Positions 1 to 6,413 of a DNA stretch of 6,631 nt are shown piece by piece (the first letter of the stretch is position 1; each line of letters opens with the position of its first letter). The position numbers and the translations under genes were made by a program. The notes beneath the pieces were generated by a model. The model searched no databases. It saw only the letters and a program-made list of their open reading frames with translations, and was not told the origin of the DNA. The stretch lies in the NCBI GenBank assembly GCA_927798505.1, contig CAKMNE010000080.1, forward strand, positions 1-6,631. The letters are read 5' to 3'. The DNA is from an uncultured Bacteroidales bacterium. GTDB lineage: Bacteria > Bacteroidota > Bacteroidia > Bacteroidales > UBA932.

Positions 1-1
1 T

Positions 2-24
2 CAACAGCTTACAAAGTCTTGTTG
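2..24 (-). other. Imperfect inverted repeat in the tRNA 3' trailer
   Basis: Immediately after the tRNA 3' end, the 23 bases form an interrupted hairpin: outer arms CAACA (2-6) and TGTTG (20-24), inner arms CTT (8-10) and AAG (14-16), with a 3-nt loop. It could be the stem of a terminator or a processing structure. The U-tract that would settle this lies beyond the window, and the stem is weak and AT-rich. I therefore do not call it a terminator. Confidence 0.25.
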
Positions 25-109
25 TGCCTCGGACGGGACTCGAACCCGTACAGCCCCTTCGGGCCAAGGGATTTTAAGTCCCTCGTGTCTACCATTCCAC
101 CACCAAGGC
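25..109 (-). tRNA. tRNA-Leu (anticodon UAA)
   Basis: Reading the minus strand, the whole cloverleaf can be folded by eye. The acceptor stem GCCTTGG pairs with CCGAGGC (one T-G wobble). A 3-bp D stem (GTG/CAC) carries the GGTAGA-type loop. The anticodon stem AGGGA/TCCCT closes the loop CTTAAAA, giving anticodon TAA at 76-74. The long variable arm has a 4-bp stem, GCCC/GGGC, as expected for a class II (Leu/Ser/Tyr) tRNA. The T arm is ACGGG-TTCGAGT-CCCGT, and the discriminator base is A (25). The gene is 85 nt. CCA is not encoded: the three bases after the discriminator are CAA, so the nucleotidyltransferase must add it. It reads UUA, and UUG by wobble. It lies 34 nt downstream of the rodA stop on the same strand, with a promoter-like box of its own in the gap. 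Confidence 0.97.
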
Positions 110-120
110 AAAAGGGAGTA

Positions 121-128
121 CAAAGATA
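121..128 (-). promoter_or_regulatory. Putative -7 box for tRNA-Leu
   Basis: On the minus strand the gap between rodA and the tRNA contains TATCTTTG, a full match to the Bacteroidota -7 consensus TAnnTTTG. Its last base is 12 nt before the tRNA 5' end, so transcription would begin a few bases upstream of the mature tRNA. No TTTG/TTG -33 box is visible at the usual spacing of about 20 nt. No terminator is seen between rodA and the tRNA, so read-through from the mre operon is also possible. Confidence 0.5.
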
Positions 129-143
129 CAAATAAAACCAAAA

Positions 144-1442
144 CTAAAAATATTTCCTATCCCTTCTCACCAGAGCGACGAAAATAAAGAGCATCACGGT
201 GAAAGAGAGCATAGAGGATCCTCCGTAGCTGATGAAAGGAAGCGGAATGCCGATGACAGGCATCAGGCCTATGGTCATCCCGACGTTAATCATCAGGTGC
301 ATGAAGAAACACCCCGCCAGGCAATAGCCGTAGATTCGGGTAAACGGTTCGCGGCTCTCTTCCGCATCGTGCAGTATCCTCCAGATCAGAAAGGCGAAAA
401 GCAAAATCAGCGCACTGCACCCAAGGAAGCCGAACTCCTCTCCCACGGTACAGAAAATGAAATCCGTACATTGCTCCGGCACAAAGCCGTACGAAGTCTG
501 TGTCCCCTGCAGGAATCCCTTCCCGCTGAATCCCCCGGAACCAATGGCAATCATCGACTGGTTAACATTGTAGCCTGCACCCATCTTATCCTCGGTAATT
601 CCCAGCAGCACCTCGATTCGGCTCCTCTGGTGCGGCCTCAGCACATTGTTGAAAATGAAATTGGTGGACAGCACATAGACAACCCCCGAGACGGCAAGCA
701 GAGCCGTAACAATCCAGAGATTCCTCTTCGCCACAAAGCTCCGCGACACATGGGCATGGCAGTACAGAAAATAACCCAGCAGCATCATGGCAAGGAGCAC
801 CCCTGCCACCCACAGCGGCCAGCGTATCGCCGCAACAAAAAGCACAATCGCCGCGCCCAGCAGTGCCAGCCACCATCCGGACAGCCCCTCGCGGTAGAGT
901 ACAAAAGCGTAACTCAGGTACACCAGCAGAGTGCCGGTCTCACCCTGTGCCAGAATGATCGCCGCAGGTATTCCCACAATAGCCGCCAGCGCAAGTATAT
1001 CCTTTATGCGTGTAATCTTGAATCCGGGTGTGCGCATATAATGCGCCAGCACCAGGGAAGTCGTAATCTTCGAAAGCTCCGAAGGCTGGAAAGCCACGGG
1101 GCCCAGGCGGAACCAGGACTTTGAACCGTTGATTTCAGAGCCCAGCACAATCACCGCAACCAGAAGCACAGCCACCATAATGTAGGCCGGAGTGCAAAGC
1201 ACCTCCCACACGTGCGGTTTGATTACAAAAGTAATGAACAGCGCAGCTCCCATCGAAATGCCTATCCACATCAGCTGCTTGGCATAGCGTGCCGCGGGGT
1301 TGAACCCCTCGCCGCCGCCCTCCGCTCCCTGAGATGCGGAGTATATGCACACCACCCCCGTAAGCACCAGCAGAAGCCAGCTTACGATCAGTGCCCAGTC
1401 CAGGCTGCGGACAACGCCTCTGTCACTTCTCAGCGGGGTCAT
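144..1442 (-). CDS. rodA: RodA, SEDS-family peptidoglycan glycosyltransferase of the elongasome
   Basis: Integral membrane enzyme that polymerises lipid II into glycan strands with its partner PBP2, encoded just upstream. The 432-aa product (numbered from this start) has about 12 hydrophobic helices. SEDS signatures include FQPSEL (118-123), a long extracellular loop with DKMGAGYN (285-292) and NQSMIAIGSGG (294-304), TDFIF (326-330) and GIPLPFISYGGSS (398-410). Asp285 aligns with the essential Asp of E. coli RodA/FtsW. The start is the ATG at 1442-1440, which overlaps the PBP2 stop as ATGA; an in-frame GTG at 1505 would add 21 residues lacking family resemblance inside mrdA. An AAAGGAG lies about 10 nt upstream. 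The product is longer than E. coli RodA (about 370 aa) because of extra hydrophobic segments at about 189-263. FtsW is a formal alternative, but pairing with PBP2 and MreBCD favours RodA. It is the last gene of the operon. Confidence 0.96.
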   Translation of the reverse strand: MTPLRSDRGVVRSLDWALIVSWLLLVLTGVVCIYSASQGAEGGGEGFNPAARYAKQLMWIGISMGAALFITFVIKPHVWEVLCTPAYIMVAVLLVAVIVLGSEINGSKSWFRLGPVAFQPSELSKITTSLVLAHYMRTPGFKITRIKDILALAAIVGIPAAIILAQGETGTLLVYLSYAFVLYREGLSGWWLALLGAAIVLFVAAIRWPLWVAGVLLAMMLLGYFLYCHAHVSRSFVAKRNLWIVTALLAVSGVVYVLSTNFIFNNVLRPHQRSRIEVLLGITEDKMGAGYNVNQSMIAIGSGGFSGKGFLQGTQTSYGFVPEQCTDFIFCTVGEEFGFLGCSALILLFAFLIWRILHDAEESREPFTRIYGYCLAGCFFMHLMINVGMTIGLMPVIGIPLPFISYGGSSMLSFTVMLFIFVALVRRDRKYF

Positions 1443-3292
1443 TGCTTCTTCTCCTTTTTCTTCACGTTCATAAGGTTGGCATCCATCACATGTTTCTCCA
1501 CCCACTTGCGGCTCTCGGCTATTTCGCCGTTCAGATACTTCTCGACCAGCAGGGAAGAGACAGGGCAGGCCCAGGTGCCTCCGAAGCCGGCGTTTTCGAT
1601 ATATGCCGCCACCGCAATCCGCGGATTCTCACGAGGAGCAAAGCATATGAACACCGAATGGTCCGCGCCATGCGGGTTCTCCGCCGTTCCCGTCTTTCCG
1701 CACACCTCCACTCCCGGAATGCGTGCCATGGTCGCCGTAGCTCCGTCCTGGACGGTGCCGTTGACCGCCATTGACATTCCCTCCACCGCCTTCTCAAAAT
1801 ACTTCGGCTCCACATCGGTATAGTGCTTCTCGCGGTACTTGTCATCTATTGCAAGATCCTCGGAATCCTTGATGATATGAGGCGTTATGTACCATCCCCG
1901 GTTGGCTATGATGGCGCTCAGATTGGCAATCTGCAGCGGAGTGCAGAGCAGCTCGCCCTGGCCTATGGACAGGGAAACCACCGAAGAAAAGCGCCAGTGG
2001 TTCTTGCCGTACACCTTGTCGTAGCGTTCGGATTTGGGCACCGAACCTCCCAACTCGCCCGGATAGTCCAGGCCGAGCGGGCTTCCGAAGCCGAAACTGC
2101 GCACATACTTCTCCCAGTGGTCAAAGGCCTCTTTGGTGGAGCCGTAGGCCGGATTCTCAAGTATGCTCTTGAACACATAGCAGAAATAACCGTTGCAGGA
2201 GGTCATCACCGCGTGGTCGAAATCCAGCGGCGACTTGTGTGCGTGGCAGCCCAGTTTGCGGGTGGACGTGTACTGATAGCCCTTGTTGCAGGGGTATTTC
2301 ATCCAAGGCTCAAGCACTCCCTCCTGCATTCCTATCAGGCCGTTCACCAGCTTGAACACCGAGCCCGGCGGGTAGGATGCCTGCACGGGGCGGTTGAACA
2401 TAGGCTTGTCGGGGTTGGCTGCAAGGGCAGCGTAGTTGCCGCCCATATCCGAAAGCACGTCCACGTCGATTCCCGGACTTGAAACCATGGCCAGAATCTC
2501 ACCGGTGGAAGGCTCGATGGCAATCAGCGAGCCCTTCTTGTTCTGCATCAGTTGTTGCCCATATTGCTGCAGATGCGCATCGATTGTGGTGGTAATGTCC
2601 TTGCCCGGCACCGCCAGCTGGTCATCCTCCCCGTTGTTGTAACTGGTCAGCACGCGGTTGCGCGAGTCACGCAGGTAGATATGGTAGCCCTTGCTTCCGC
2701 GAAGGTCCTCCTCCCTTGTGGCCTCCAGCCCCGTGCGTCCCACATAGTCGCCGGCGCGATATTCCGGGTGCTTGCGTATGTAGTCGCCGTCCACCTCGGA
2801 GATGTAGCCGAGCAGGTTGCCGCCGGCATTGAAAGGATGCGTGCGCACCGTGCGCACCTGACCCTTGAAGCCCGGGAAGAGGTATTCCATCTCCGCAAAG
2901 CGCATATAGGTCATCGCATCCACATTTTTGATAAAGGTAAGTGTTTTGAAGCCTATGCGGCTGCGGTAGGTGCGGTAATAGCTCAGTTTCTCCCGCATGA
3001 AGTCCATATCGACGCCCAGTATCCCGGCCAGCTTGAGAGTGTCCAGGCTGCTGATTTCGCGGGGCGTAACCATAATGTCGTAGCTCGTCGCATTGCCTAC
3101 GAGAATCTCTCCGTTCCGGTCGTGGATAATGCCGCGCGGAGGGTAGATGGGCTCATAGACTATAGAGTTGTTGAGGGCATCCCTCTTGAAGCTGTCGTCA
3201 ATGATCTGGATATAGAACAGCCTTCCGAGCAGAATCAGCACGGCGACGGCCAATCCTATGACCAGTTTGGTGTGTCTCGGGCGGCTCTCCAT
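1439..3292 (-). CDS. mrdA: Penicillin-binding protein 2, class B transpeptidase of the elongasome
   Basis: A 617-aa DD-transpeptidase that crosslinks glycan strands made by RodA; it is anchored in the inner membrane with its catalytic domain in the periplasm. One N-terminal helix (about 9-27) follows a short basic cytoplasmic tail. Next comes the PBP dimerisation/pedestal domain, opening with PPRGIIHDRNGEIL (51-64), and then the transpeptidase domain from about 250. The three active-site motifs are present: S311-V-F-K314 (in YPPGSVFK), S365-C-N367, and K533-T-G535. Length matches the family (about 600-650). A Cys/His-rich stretch at 335-371 lies next to the SxN motif. The C-terminus is a lysine-rich tail. 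The start ATG is 1 nt after the mreD stop, with a GGAG upstream. The stop overlaps the rodA start (ATGA), implying translational coupling of the two partner enzymes. FtsI is the alternative class B enzyme, but the mre context and RodA pairing support PBP2. Confidence 0.97.
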   Translation of the reverse strand: MESRPRHTKLVIGLAVAVLILLGRLFYIQIIDDSFKRDALNNSIVYEPIYPPRGIIHDRNGEILVGNATSYDIMVTPREISSLDTLKLAGILGVDMDFMREKLSYYRTYRSRIGFKTLTFIKNVDAMTYMRFAEMEYLFPGFKGQVRTVRTHPFNAGGNLLGYISEVDGDYIRKHPEYRAGDYVGRTGLEATREEDLRGSKGYHIYLRDSRNRVLTSYNNGEDDQLAVPGKDITTTIDAHLQQYGQQLMQNKKGSLIAIEPSTGEILAMVSSPGIDVDVLSDMGGNYAALAANPDKPMFNRPVQASYPPGSVFKLVNGLIGMQEGVLEPWMKYPCNKGYQYTSTRKLGCHAHKSPLDFDHAVMTSCNGYFCYVFKSILENPAYGSTKEAFDHWEKYVRSFGFGSPLGLDYPGELGGSVPKSERYDKVYGKNHWRFSSVVSLSIGQGELLCTPLQIANLSAIIANRGWYITPHIIKDSEDLAIDDKYREKHYTDVEPKYFEKAVEGMSMAVNGTVQDGATATMARIPGVEVCGKTGTAENPHGADHSVFICFAPRENPRIAVAAYIENAGFGGTWACPVSSLLVEKYLNGEIAESRKWVEKHVMDANLMNVKKKEKKQ

Positions 3293-3293
3293 C

Positions 3294-3800
3294 TTACTTC
3301 TCCACGAAAAGGAAACGGTTGAGGAAGGTCATCAGGGCAGCGCTCGCAACTGAAGAAAGCGCCATGCGGGTAAGGTTGAACCACAGAGGCCGCGTGCCTG
3401 CCGCATCAATGAACACATAGCAAAGGAAGAACACCGCAGCGGCGGACAGAGTAGCGAGGAAGACCCCTCGTGTAGTGAGATGACCCACCGGCGGGCTGTC
3501 GCGGTGCACCATATACTCCTCGCCTCCTACGGCGCGCAGGATTGGGAAACGGAGTATCGCTACCGGAAGCAGGGAGGCGCTGGAAAGCCCCAGTATCCCT
3601 GAGGAAGCGAAATCCACCGCAAAGCCCGCCACAAAGGCTATAAGCATGGCGATGTTGACGTTCCGGCTTTCAGGAAGGCTCAGAATCACCAGCGGAAGCA
3701 GGTTGAGTACCAGATAGTGCGAGAGGTACAGATAGTTGCTGAGCAGGATTTGAGCCAGGCACAGGGCGACGGCCGTTACTATTCTTCTACCGTTTGTCAT
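3294..3800 (-). CDS. mreD: Rod shape-determining membrane protein MreD
   Basis: A 168-aa, very hydrophobic inner-membrane protein of the elongasome that associates with MreC and helps couple MreB to the wall-synthesis enzymes. About six hydrophobic segments are visible (roughly 7-24, 28-43, 48-65, 70-88, 111-131, 142-164). The middle contains GFAVDFASSGILGLSS (59-74), matching the GxxxD...G..G pattern I associate with MreD. Length fits the family (about 160-180 aa). The family is poorly conserved in sequence, so position between mreC and mrdA carries much of the assignment. The start ATG lies inside the mreC 3' end (14-nt overlap), with an AGGGGGA about 8 nt upstream that also lies inside mreC, suggesting coupled translation. 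The TAA stop is followed after one base by the mrdA ATG. Confidence 0.92.
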   Translation of the reverse strand: MTNGRRIVTAVALCLAQILLSNYLYLSHYLVLNLLPLVILSLPESRNVNIAMLIAFVAGFAVDFASSGILGLSSASLLPVAILRFPILRAVGGEEYMVHRDSPPVGHLTTRGVFLATLSAAAVFFLCYVFIDAAGTRPLWFNLTRMALSSVASAALMTFLNRFLFVEK

Positions 3801-4623
3801 TTGCCATCCCCCTTTTTTCTATAGCATCGATCTCCTCTCTGTCCTCATTGCGCACTATGACCACATAGTCCACTGCCGAAAAGTCCTGGAAGAGCTTGAT
3901 TTCCACATCCTGAGTTGCACCGTTGCGGGTGGTGCTGCCCTCCACCGTACCCACCGGAATGCCGGCAGGGAAGATGCTCGAATAGCCGCTGGTGCGGACC
4001 GTGTCCCCCTCGTGGAGCTTCTGGAACAGCGGCACGCCGCGCATAAGCGCCCTGTTGGTGCTCTTGCCGTCCCAGACCATAGGTCCGGCAATCTCGCTAT
4101 CATCCACCTTTACGCTGACCGAGGTGTTGGGGTTCATAAGTGTCCTTCCGTAGCTGTAATTGCGGTCCACGGCATCAATCACCCCTATCACCCCCTGGTT
4201 GGTGATTATTCCGCAGCGCTCGCTCACCCCGTCTGCATAGCCCTTGTTCAGGACTACGTGGTTGTGCTGGGAGCCTATGGAAATCTTCGCAGTCTTTGCG
4301 AAGATATATGTGAAACCCTCGGCGGGAGCGCAGAAACTGCTTCTTGCGCTGTCCTGCGCCTGCATCTCGCGGTAGTTTCGTATCTGCTCCGACAGAATGG
4401 CGTTTTCTTCTTCGAGCTGATGGTTGCGTTCACGCAGATTGAAGTAGCTGCGTATGTTGTCGGAGGTTCCGCATATCCATCCGATCAAATGGTGAGAAGC
4501 CCTGTTGAGCCATATGCTCTGAAGCTGGGAAGAACTGTGCAGCAAAGCAACAGCAGCAACCTCCAGAAGAATGAAGATTGCTGCGGAAAGCAGGATTCCC
4601 GATGTGCTGCGGCCCTTTGCCAT
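3787..4623 (-). CDS. mreC: Rod shape-determining protein MreC
   Basis: A 278-aa bitopic membrane protein whose periplasmic part scaffolds the elongasome and, from work in other bacteria, activates PBP2-RodA. Visible parts: one N-terminal helix (about 9-29); a charged, Glu/Gln/Asn-rich coiled-coil stretch (about 55-90, with LRERNHQLEEENAIL at 63-77); then the paired beta-barrel MreC domain. Family landmarks are NHVVLNKGYADGV (121-133), NQGVIGVI (142-149) and GDTVRTSGYSSIFPAGIPVG (206-225). Length is typical (about 270-300 aa). The start ATG is 2 nt after the mreB stop and has no clear Shine-Dalgarno. The 3' end overlaps mreD by 14 nt. Nothing suggests truncation; the C-terminal 20 residues after the barrel are highly charged and probably disordered. 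Confidence 0.96.
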   Translation of the reverse strand: MAKGRSTSGILLSAAIFILLEVAAVALLHSSSQLQSIWLNRASHHLIGWICGTSDNIRSYFNLRERNHQLEEENAILSEQIRNYREMQAQDSARSSFCAPAEGFTYIFAKTAKISIGSQHNHVVLNKGYADGVSERCGIITNQGVIGVIDAVDRNYSYGRTLMNPNTSVSVKVDDSEIAGPMVWDGKSTNRALMRGVPLFQKLHEGDTVRTSGYSSIFPAGIPVGTVEGSTTRNGATQDVEIKLFQDFSAVDYVVIVRNEDREEIDAIEKRGMANDKR

Positions 4624-4625
4624 CG

Positions 4626-5648
4626 CTAGCGCATAAGGAATTTGTACTTGTCGGTATTCTTGATAGCCTTGCAGGTACCGCGTGCCACGGCGTGGAGCGG
4701 GTCTTCGGATACGATGAACTTGATGTTCACCTTGTCTGTGAGCCTCTTTGCGAGTCCGCGAAGCAGGGCGCCGCCTCCGGAGAGGTAGATGCCGTTCTCC
4801 ACTATGTCGGAGTAGAGCTCAGGCGGGGTGAGCTCAAGGACATGCAGAATCGAAGTCTCGATTTTGGCTATCGACTTGTCCAGACAGTGGGCGATTTCCT
4901 GATAGGTGATGGTCGCCTCCACAGGATGGGCCGTCATCAGGTTCGGACCCTTCACCACCTTCGGCTCCGGTTCTTCGTCAAGCTCGGTCAGCACTGCACC
5001 CACAGCGATTTTGATTTCTTCGGCGGTAACCTCACCTACCTTGATGTTGTGCTGCTGGCGCAGGTAGTACTGGATGTCGCTGGTAAACACGTCACCTGCC
5101 GTGCGGATGCTGTCCTGCACTACCAGGCCTCCAAGGGAGATGACGGCGATTTCGGTGGTACCGCCGCCTATGTCAACCACCATATTGCCCTTAGGGGCCT
5201 CGACGTCAAGGCCGATACCGAGGGCCGCGGCCATAGGCTCGAAAATCAGGTACACGTCCCTGCCTCCCGCGTGTTCGGTGGAGTCACGCACCGCACGGAT
5301 TTCCACTTCGGTACTTCCCGAAGGGATGCCGATGACGACCTTGAGATTCGGGGAGAAGAGCTGGCTGCGCTTGCCGCTGACCTGGCGGATGAATCCGCGA
5401 ATCATCATCTCGGCAGCGTTGAAGTCTGCGATTACTCCGTCCTTGAGGGGGCGTACTGTCTTTATGTTCGGATTGTTGCGGCCGTGCATCAGTTTGGCCT
5501 GGCTGCCTATTGCGATGCATTTCCCGCTTGTAACGTCCAATGCGACGATACTGGGCTCATCCAGCACTATCGAGCCGTTCTGGTAGATGATAGTGTTGGC
5601 GGTCCCGAGATCTATTGCCAATTCCTGGCTGAGGAATGAGAATGCCAT
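4626..5648 (-). CDS. mreB: Actin-like cytoskeletal ATPase MreB
   Basis: A 340-aa bacterial actin that forms membrane-attached filaments guiding lateral wall synthesis. Actin-fold motifs are all present: phosphate-1 loop AIDLGTANT (11-19), phosphate-2 loop VVDIGGGTTE (157-166) and adenosine motif YLSGGGALLRG (288-298). Glu137 (in FEPMAAA) and Asp159 correspond to the ATPase residues of characterised MreBs. The N-terminus MAFSFLSQE could act as the short membrane-binding segment. The length and the C-terminal FLMR match my recollection of Bacteroidales MreB. First gene of the operon: an AT-rich promoter region lies upstream and there is no Shine-Dalgarno, as is usual in this phylum. The stop is 2 nt from the mreC start. 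An Hsp70/DnaK-type paralogue is excluded by size and by the MreB-specific stretch around VIGIPSGSTEVE (105-116). Confidence 0.98.
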   Translation of the reverse strand: MAFSFLSQELAIDLGTANTIIYQNGSIVLDEPSIVALDVTSGKCIAIGSQAKLMHGRNNPNIKTVRPLKDGVIADFNAAEMMIRGFIRQVSGKRSQLFSPNLKVVIGIPSGSTEVEIRAVRDSTEHAGGRDVYLIFEPMAAALGIGLDVEAPKGNMVVDIGGGTTEIAVISLGGLVVQDSIRTAGDVFTSDIQYYLRQQHNIKVGEVTAEEIKIAVGAVLTELDEEPEPKVVKGPNLMTAHPVEATITYQEIAHCLDKSIAKIETSILHVLELTPPELYSDIVENGIYLSGGGALLRGLAKRLTDKVNIKFIVSEDPLHAVARGTCKAIKNTDKYKFLMR

Positions 5649-5671
5649 TGTTTCAGATTATTGAATTCCTA

Positions 5672-5679
5672 CAAAAATA
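5672..5679 (-). promoter_or_regulatory. Putative -7 box for the mreBCD-mrdA-rodA operon
   Basis: The minus strand reads TATTTTTG, a full match to TAnnTTTG, 23 nt before the mreB ATG. This is the only such box I see upstream of the five tightly packed genes, so it is the best candidate for driving the whole operon. A -33 TTTG/TTG at about 20 nt upstream is not evident; that position falls on the ispD -7 box instead. Confidence 0.5.
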
Positions 5680-5681
5680 AT

Positions 5682-5689
5682 CAAATTTG
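5682..5689. promoter_or_regulatory. Palindrome CAAATTTG between divergent -7 boxes
   Basis: A perfect 8-bp palindrome sits midway between the two opposed -7 boxes (2 bp from one, 4 bp from the other). Its position would let a bound dimer affect both promoters. In such AT-rich DNA an 8-bp palindrome could arise by chance, so an operator role is only a suggestion. Confidence 0.25.
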
Positions 5690-5693
5690 TTCT

Positions 5694-5701
5694 TAATTTT
5701 G
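5694..5701 (+). promoter_or_regulatory. Putative -7 box for ispD
   Basis: TAATTTTG matches TAnnTTTG in full and lies 16 nt before the ispD ATG, which implies a 5' leader of only about ten bases and fits the absence of a Shine-Dalgarno. No clear -33 TTTG/TTG is found at the usual spacing; that stretch overlaps the mreB -7 box on the other strand. Confidence 0.5.
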
Positions 5702-5717
5702 CGTAGAATCTGTTCTT

Positions 5718-6413
5718 ATGAGAAAAAATATTTACGGAGTTTTCGTAGCCGGAGGAAGCGGCACCAGAATGGGCACCGAGAGGCCCAAGCAATTTCTTGA
5801 TTTGGGCGGTCGCCCGATTCTGCAGCAGACCATCCTCAAGTTCCTTTATGCACTGCCTGAAATGAGGGTTGTAGTGGTTCTTCCCGCAGACCATATGGCC
5901 GATTGGAAGAAGATGTGTGCAGATTTGCACTTCGATGTGCCGCAGTTGCTGGTGGAGGGCGGCATTACCCGTTTCCATTCCGTGCGGAATGCGCTGGAAA
6001 AGATTCCTGACGGCGCTGTGGTGATGATTCACGACGGAGTGCGCCCTTTGATTCACGAGCAGACCATCCTAAGGCTTCTTGACGAGTGCGCGGGAGAGCG
6101 GAATGTGATTCCGGTATGTCCCGTGACGGACACGCTCAAGAGCTTGAAGCCCGGTCCCGGCGGGACTCTGTCAGAAAGCTCAGACCCGGCTCCCCGGCGT
6201 GCGGGCCTCTATGGAGCGCAGACTCCTCAGATTTTCCTCTCGGAGCAGCTCAAGGCGGCCTACACCCTCGGATATGACGAGTCCTTTACCGATGATGCCT
6301 CTGTCGCCAGGGCAAAAGAAATACCCCTCACCTATGTTCCCGGTGAGAGGTACAATATCAAAATCACAACTCCGGAGGATCTGGAAGTTGCAAGGCTACT
6401 GTTTTCCGCCTGA
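5718..6413 (+). CDS. ispD: 2-C-methyl-D-erythritol 4-phosphate cytidylyltransferase (IspD)
   Basis: Third enzyme of the MEP (non-mevalonate) isoprenoid pathway: MEP + CTP gives CDP-methylerythritol + PPi, in the cytoplasm. The 231-aa product has the nucleotidyltransferase opening AGGSGTRMGTERPKQFL (11-27), in which Arg17 and Lys24 match catalytic Arg20/Lys27 of E. coli IspD. Further motifs are GGITRFHSVRNAL (81-93), IHDGVRP (104-110, metal-binding Asp), DTLK (138-141), AQTPQIF (167-173), TDDASV (191-196) and NIKITTPEDL (213-222, Lys matching E. coli Lys213). Length is normal. The related ribitol-5-phosphate cytidylyltransferase TarI shares most of these motifs, and sequence alone does not fully exclude it; no teichoic-acid genes are nearby, so IspD is favoured. 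It is divergent from mreB and overlaps the convergent regulator gene by 18 bp. Confidence 0.88.
   Translation: MRKNIYGVFVAGGSGTRMGTERPKQFLDLGGRPILQQTILKFLYALPEMRVVVVLPADHMADWKKMCADLHFDVPQLLVEGGITRFHSVRNALEKIPDGAVVMIHDGVRPLIHEQTILRLLDECAGERNVIPVCPVTDTLKSLKPGPGGTLSESSDPAPRRAGLYGAQTPQIFLSEQLKAAYTLGYDESFTDDASVARAKEIPLTYVPGERYNIKITTPEDLEVARLLFSA

Noticed and set aside
1..24. tRNA-Leu 3' end as an integration (att) site for a mobile element
   Set aside because: tRNA 3' ends are common att sites, but no repeat of the tRNA end, integrase or foreign-looking sequence is present in this window.
110..143. Terminator between rodA and the tRNA
   Set aside because: No inverted repeat followed by a U-tract is visible in this 34-nt AT-rich gap; it is better explained as a promoter region for the tRNA.
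297..1124. Plus-strand open frame (275 codons) antisense to rodA
   Set aside because: The translation is rich in His, Gln and Arg, as expected from reverse-complemented membrane-protein codons; no domain or membrane pattern is visible.
1443..1505. Upstream in-frame GTG start for rodA that would add 21 residues
   Set aside because: The extension lies wholly within the mrdA 3' end, is hydrophilic with no resemblance to RodA N-termini, and the ATGA overlap start fits the operon pattern better.
2552..3322. Plus-strand open frame (256 codons) antisense to the 5' half of mrdA
   Set aside because: Shadow of the PBP2 coding sequence with no recognisable domain and no promoter-like box upstream.
4578..5639. 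Long plus-strand open frame (353 codons) antisense to almost all of mreB
   Set aside because: It mirrors a confidently identified, highly conserved gene, its translation resembles no family I recognise, and its length is explained by the codon composition of mreB read backwards.
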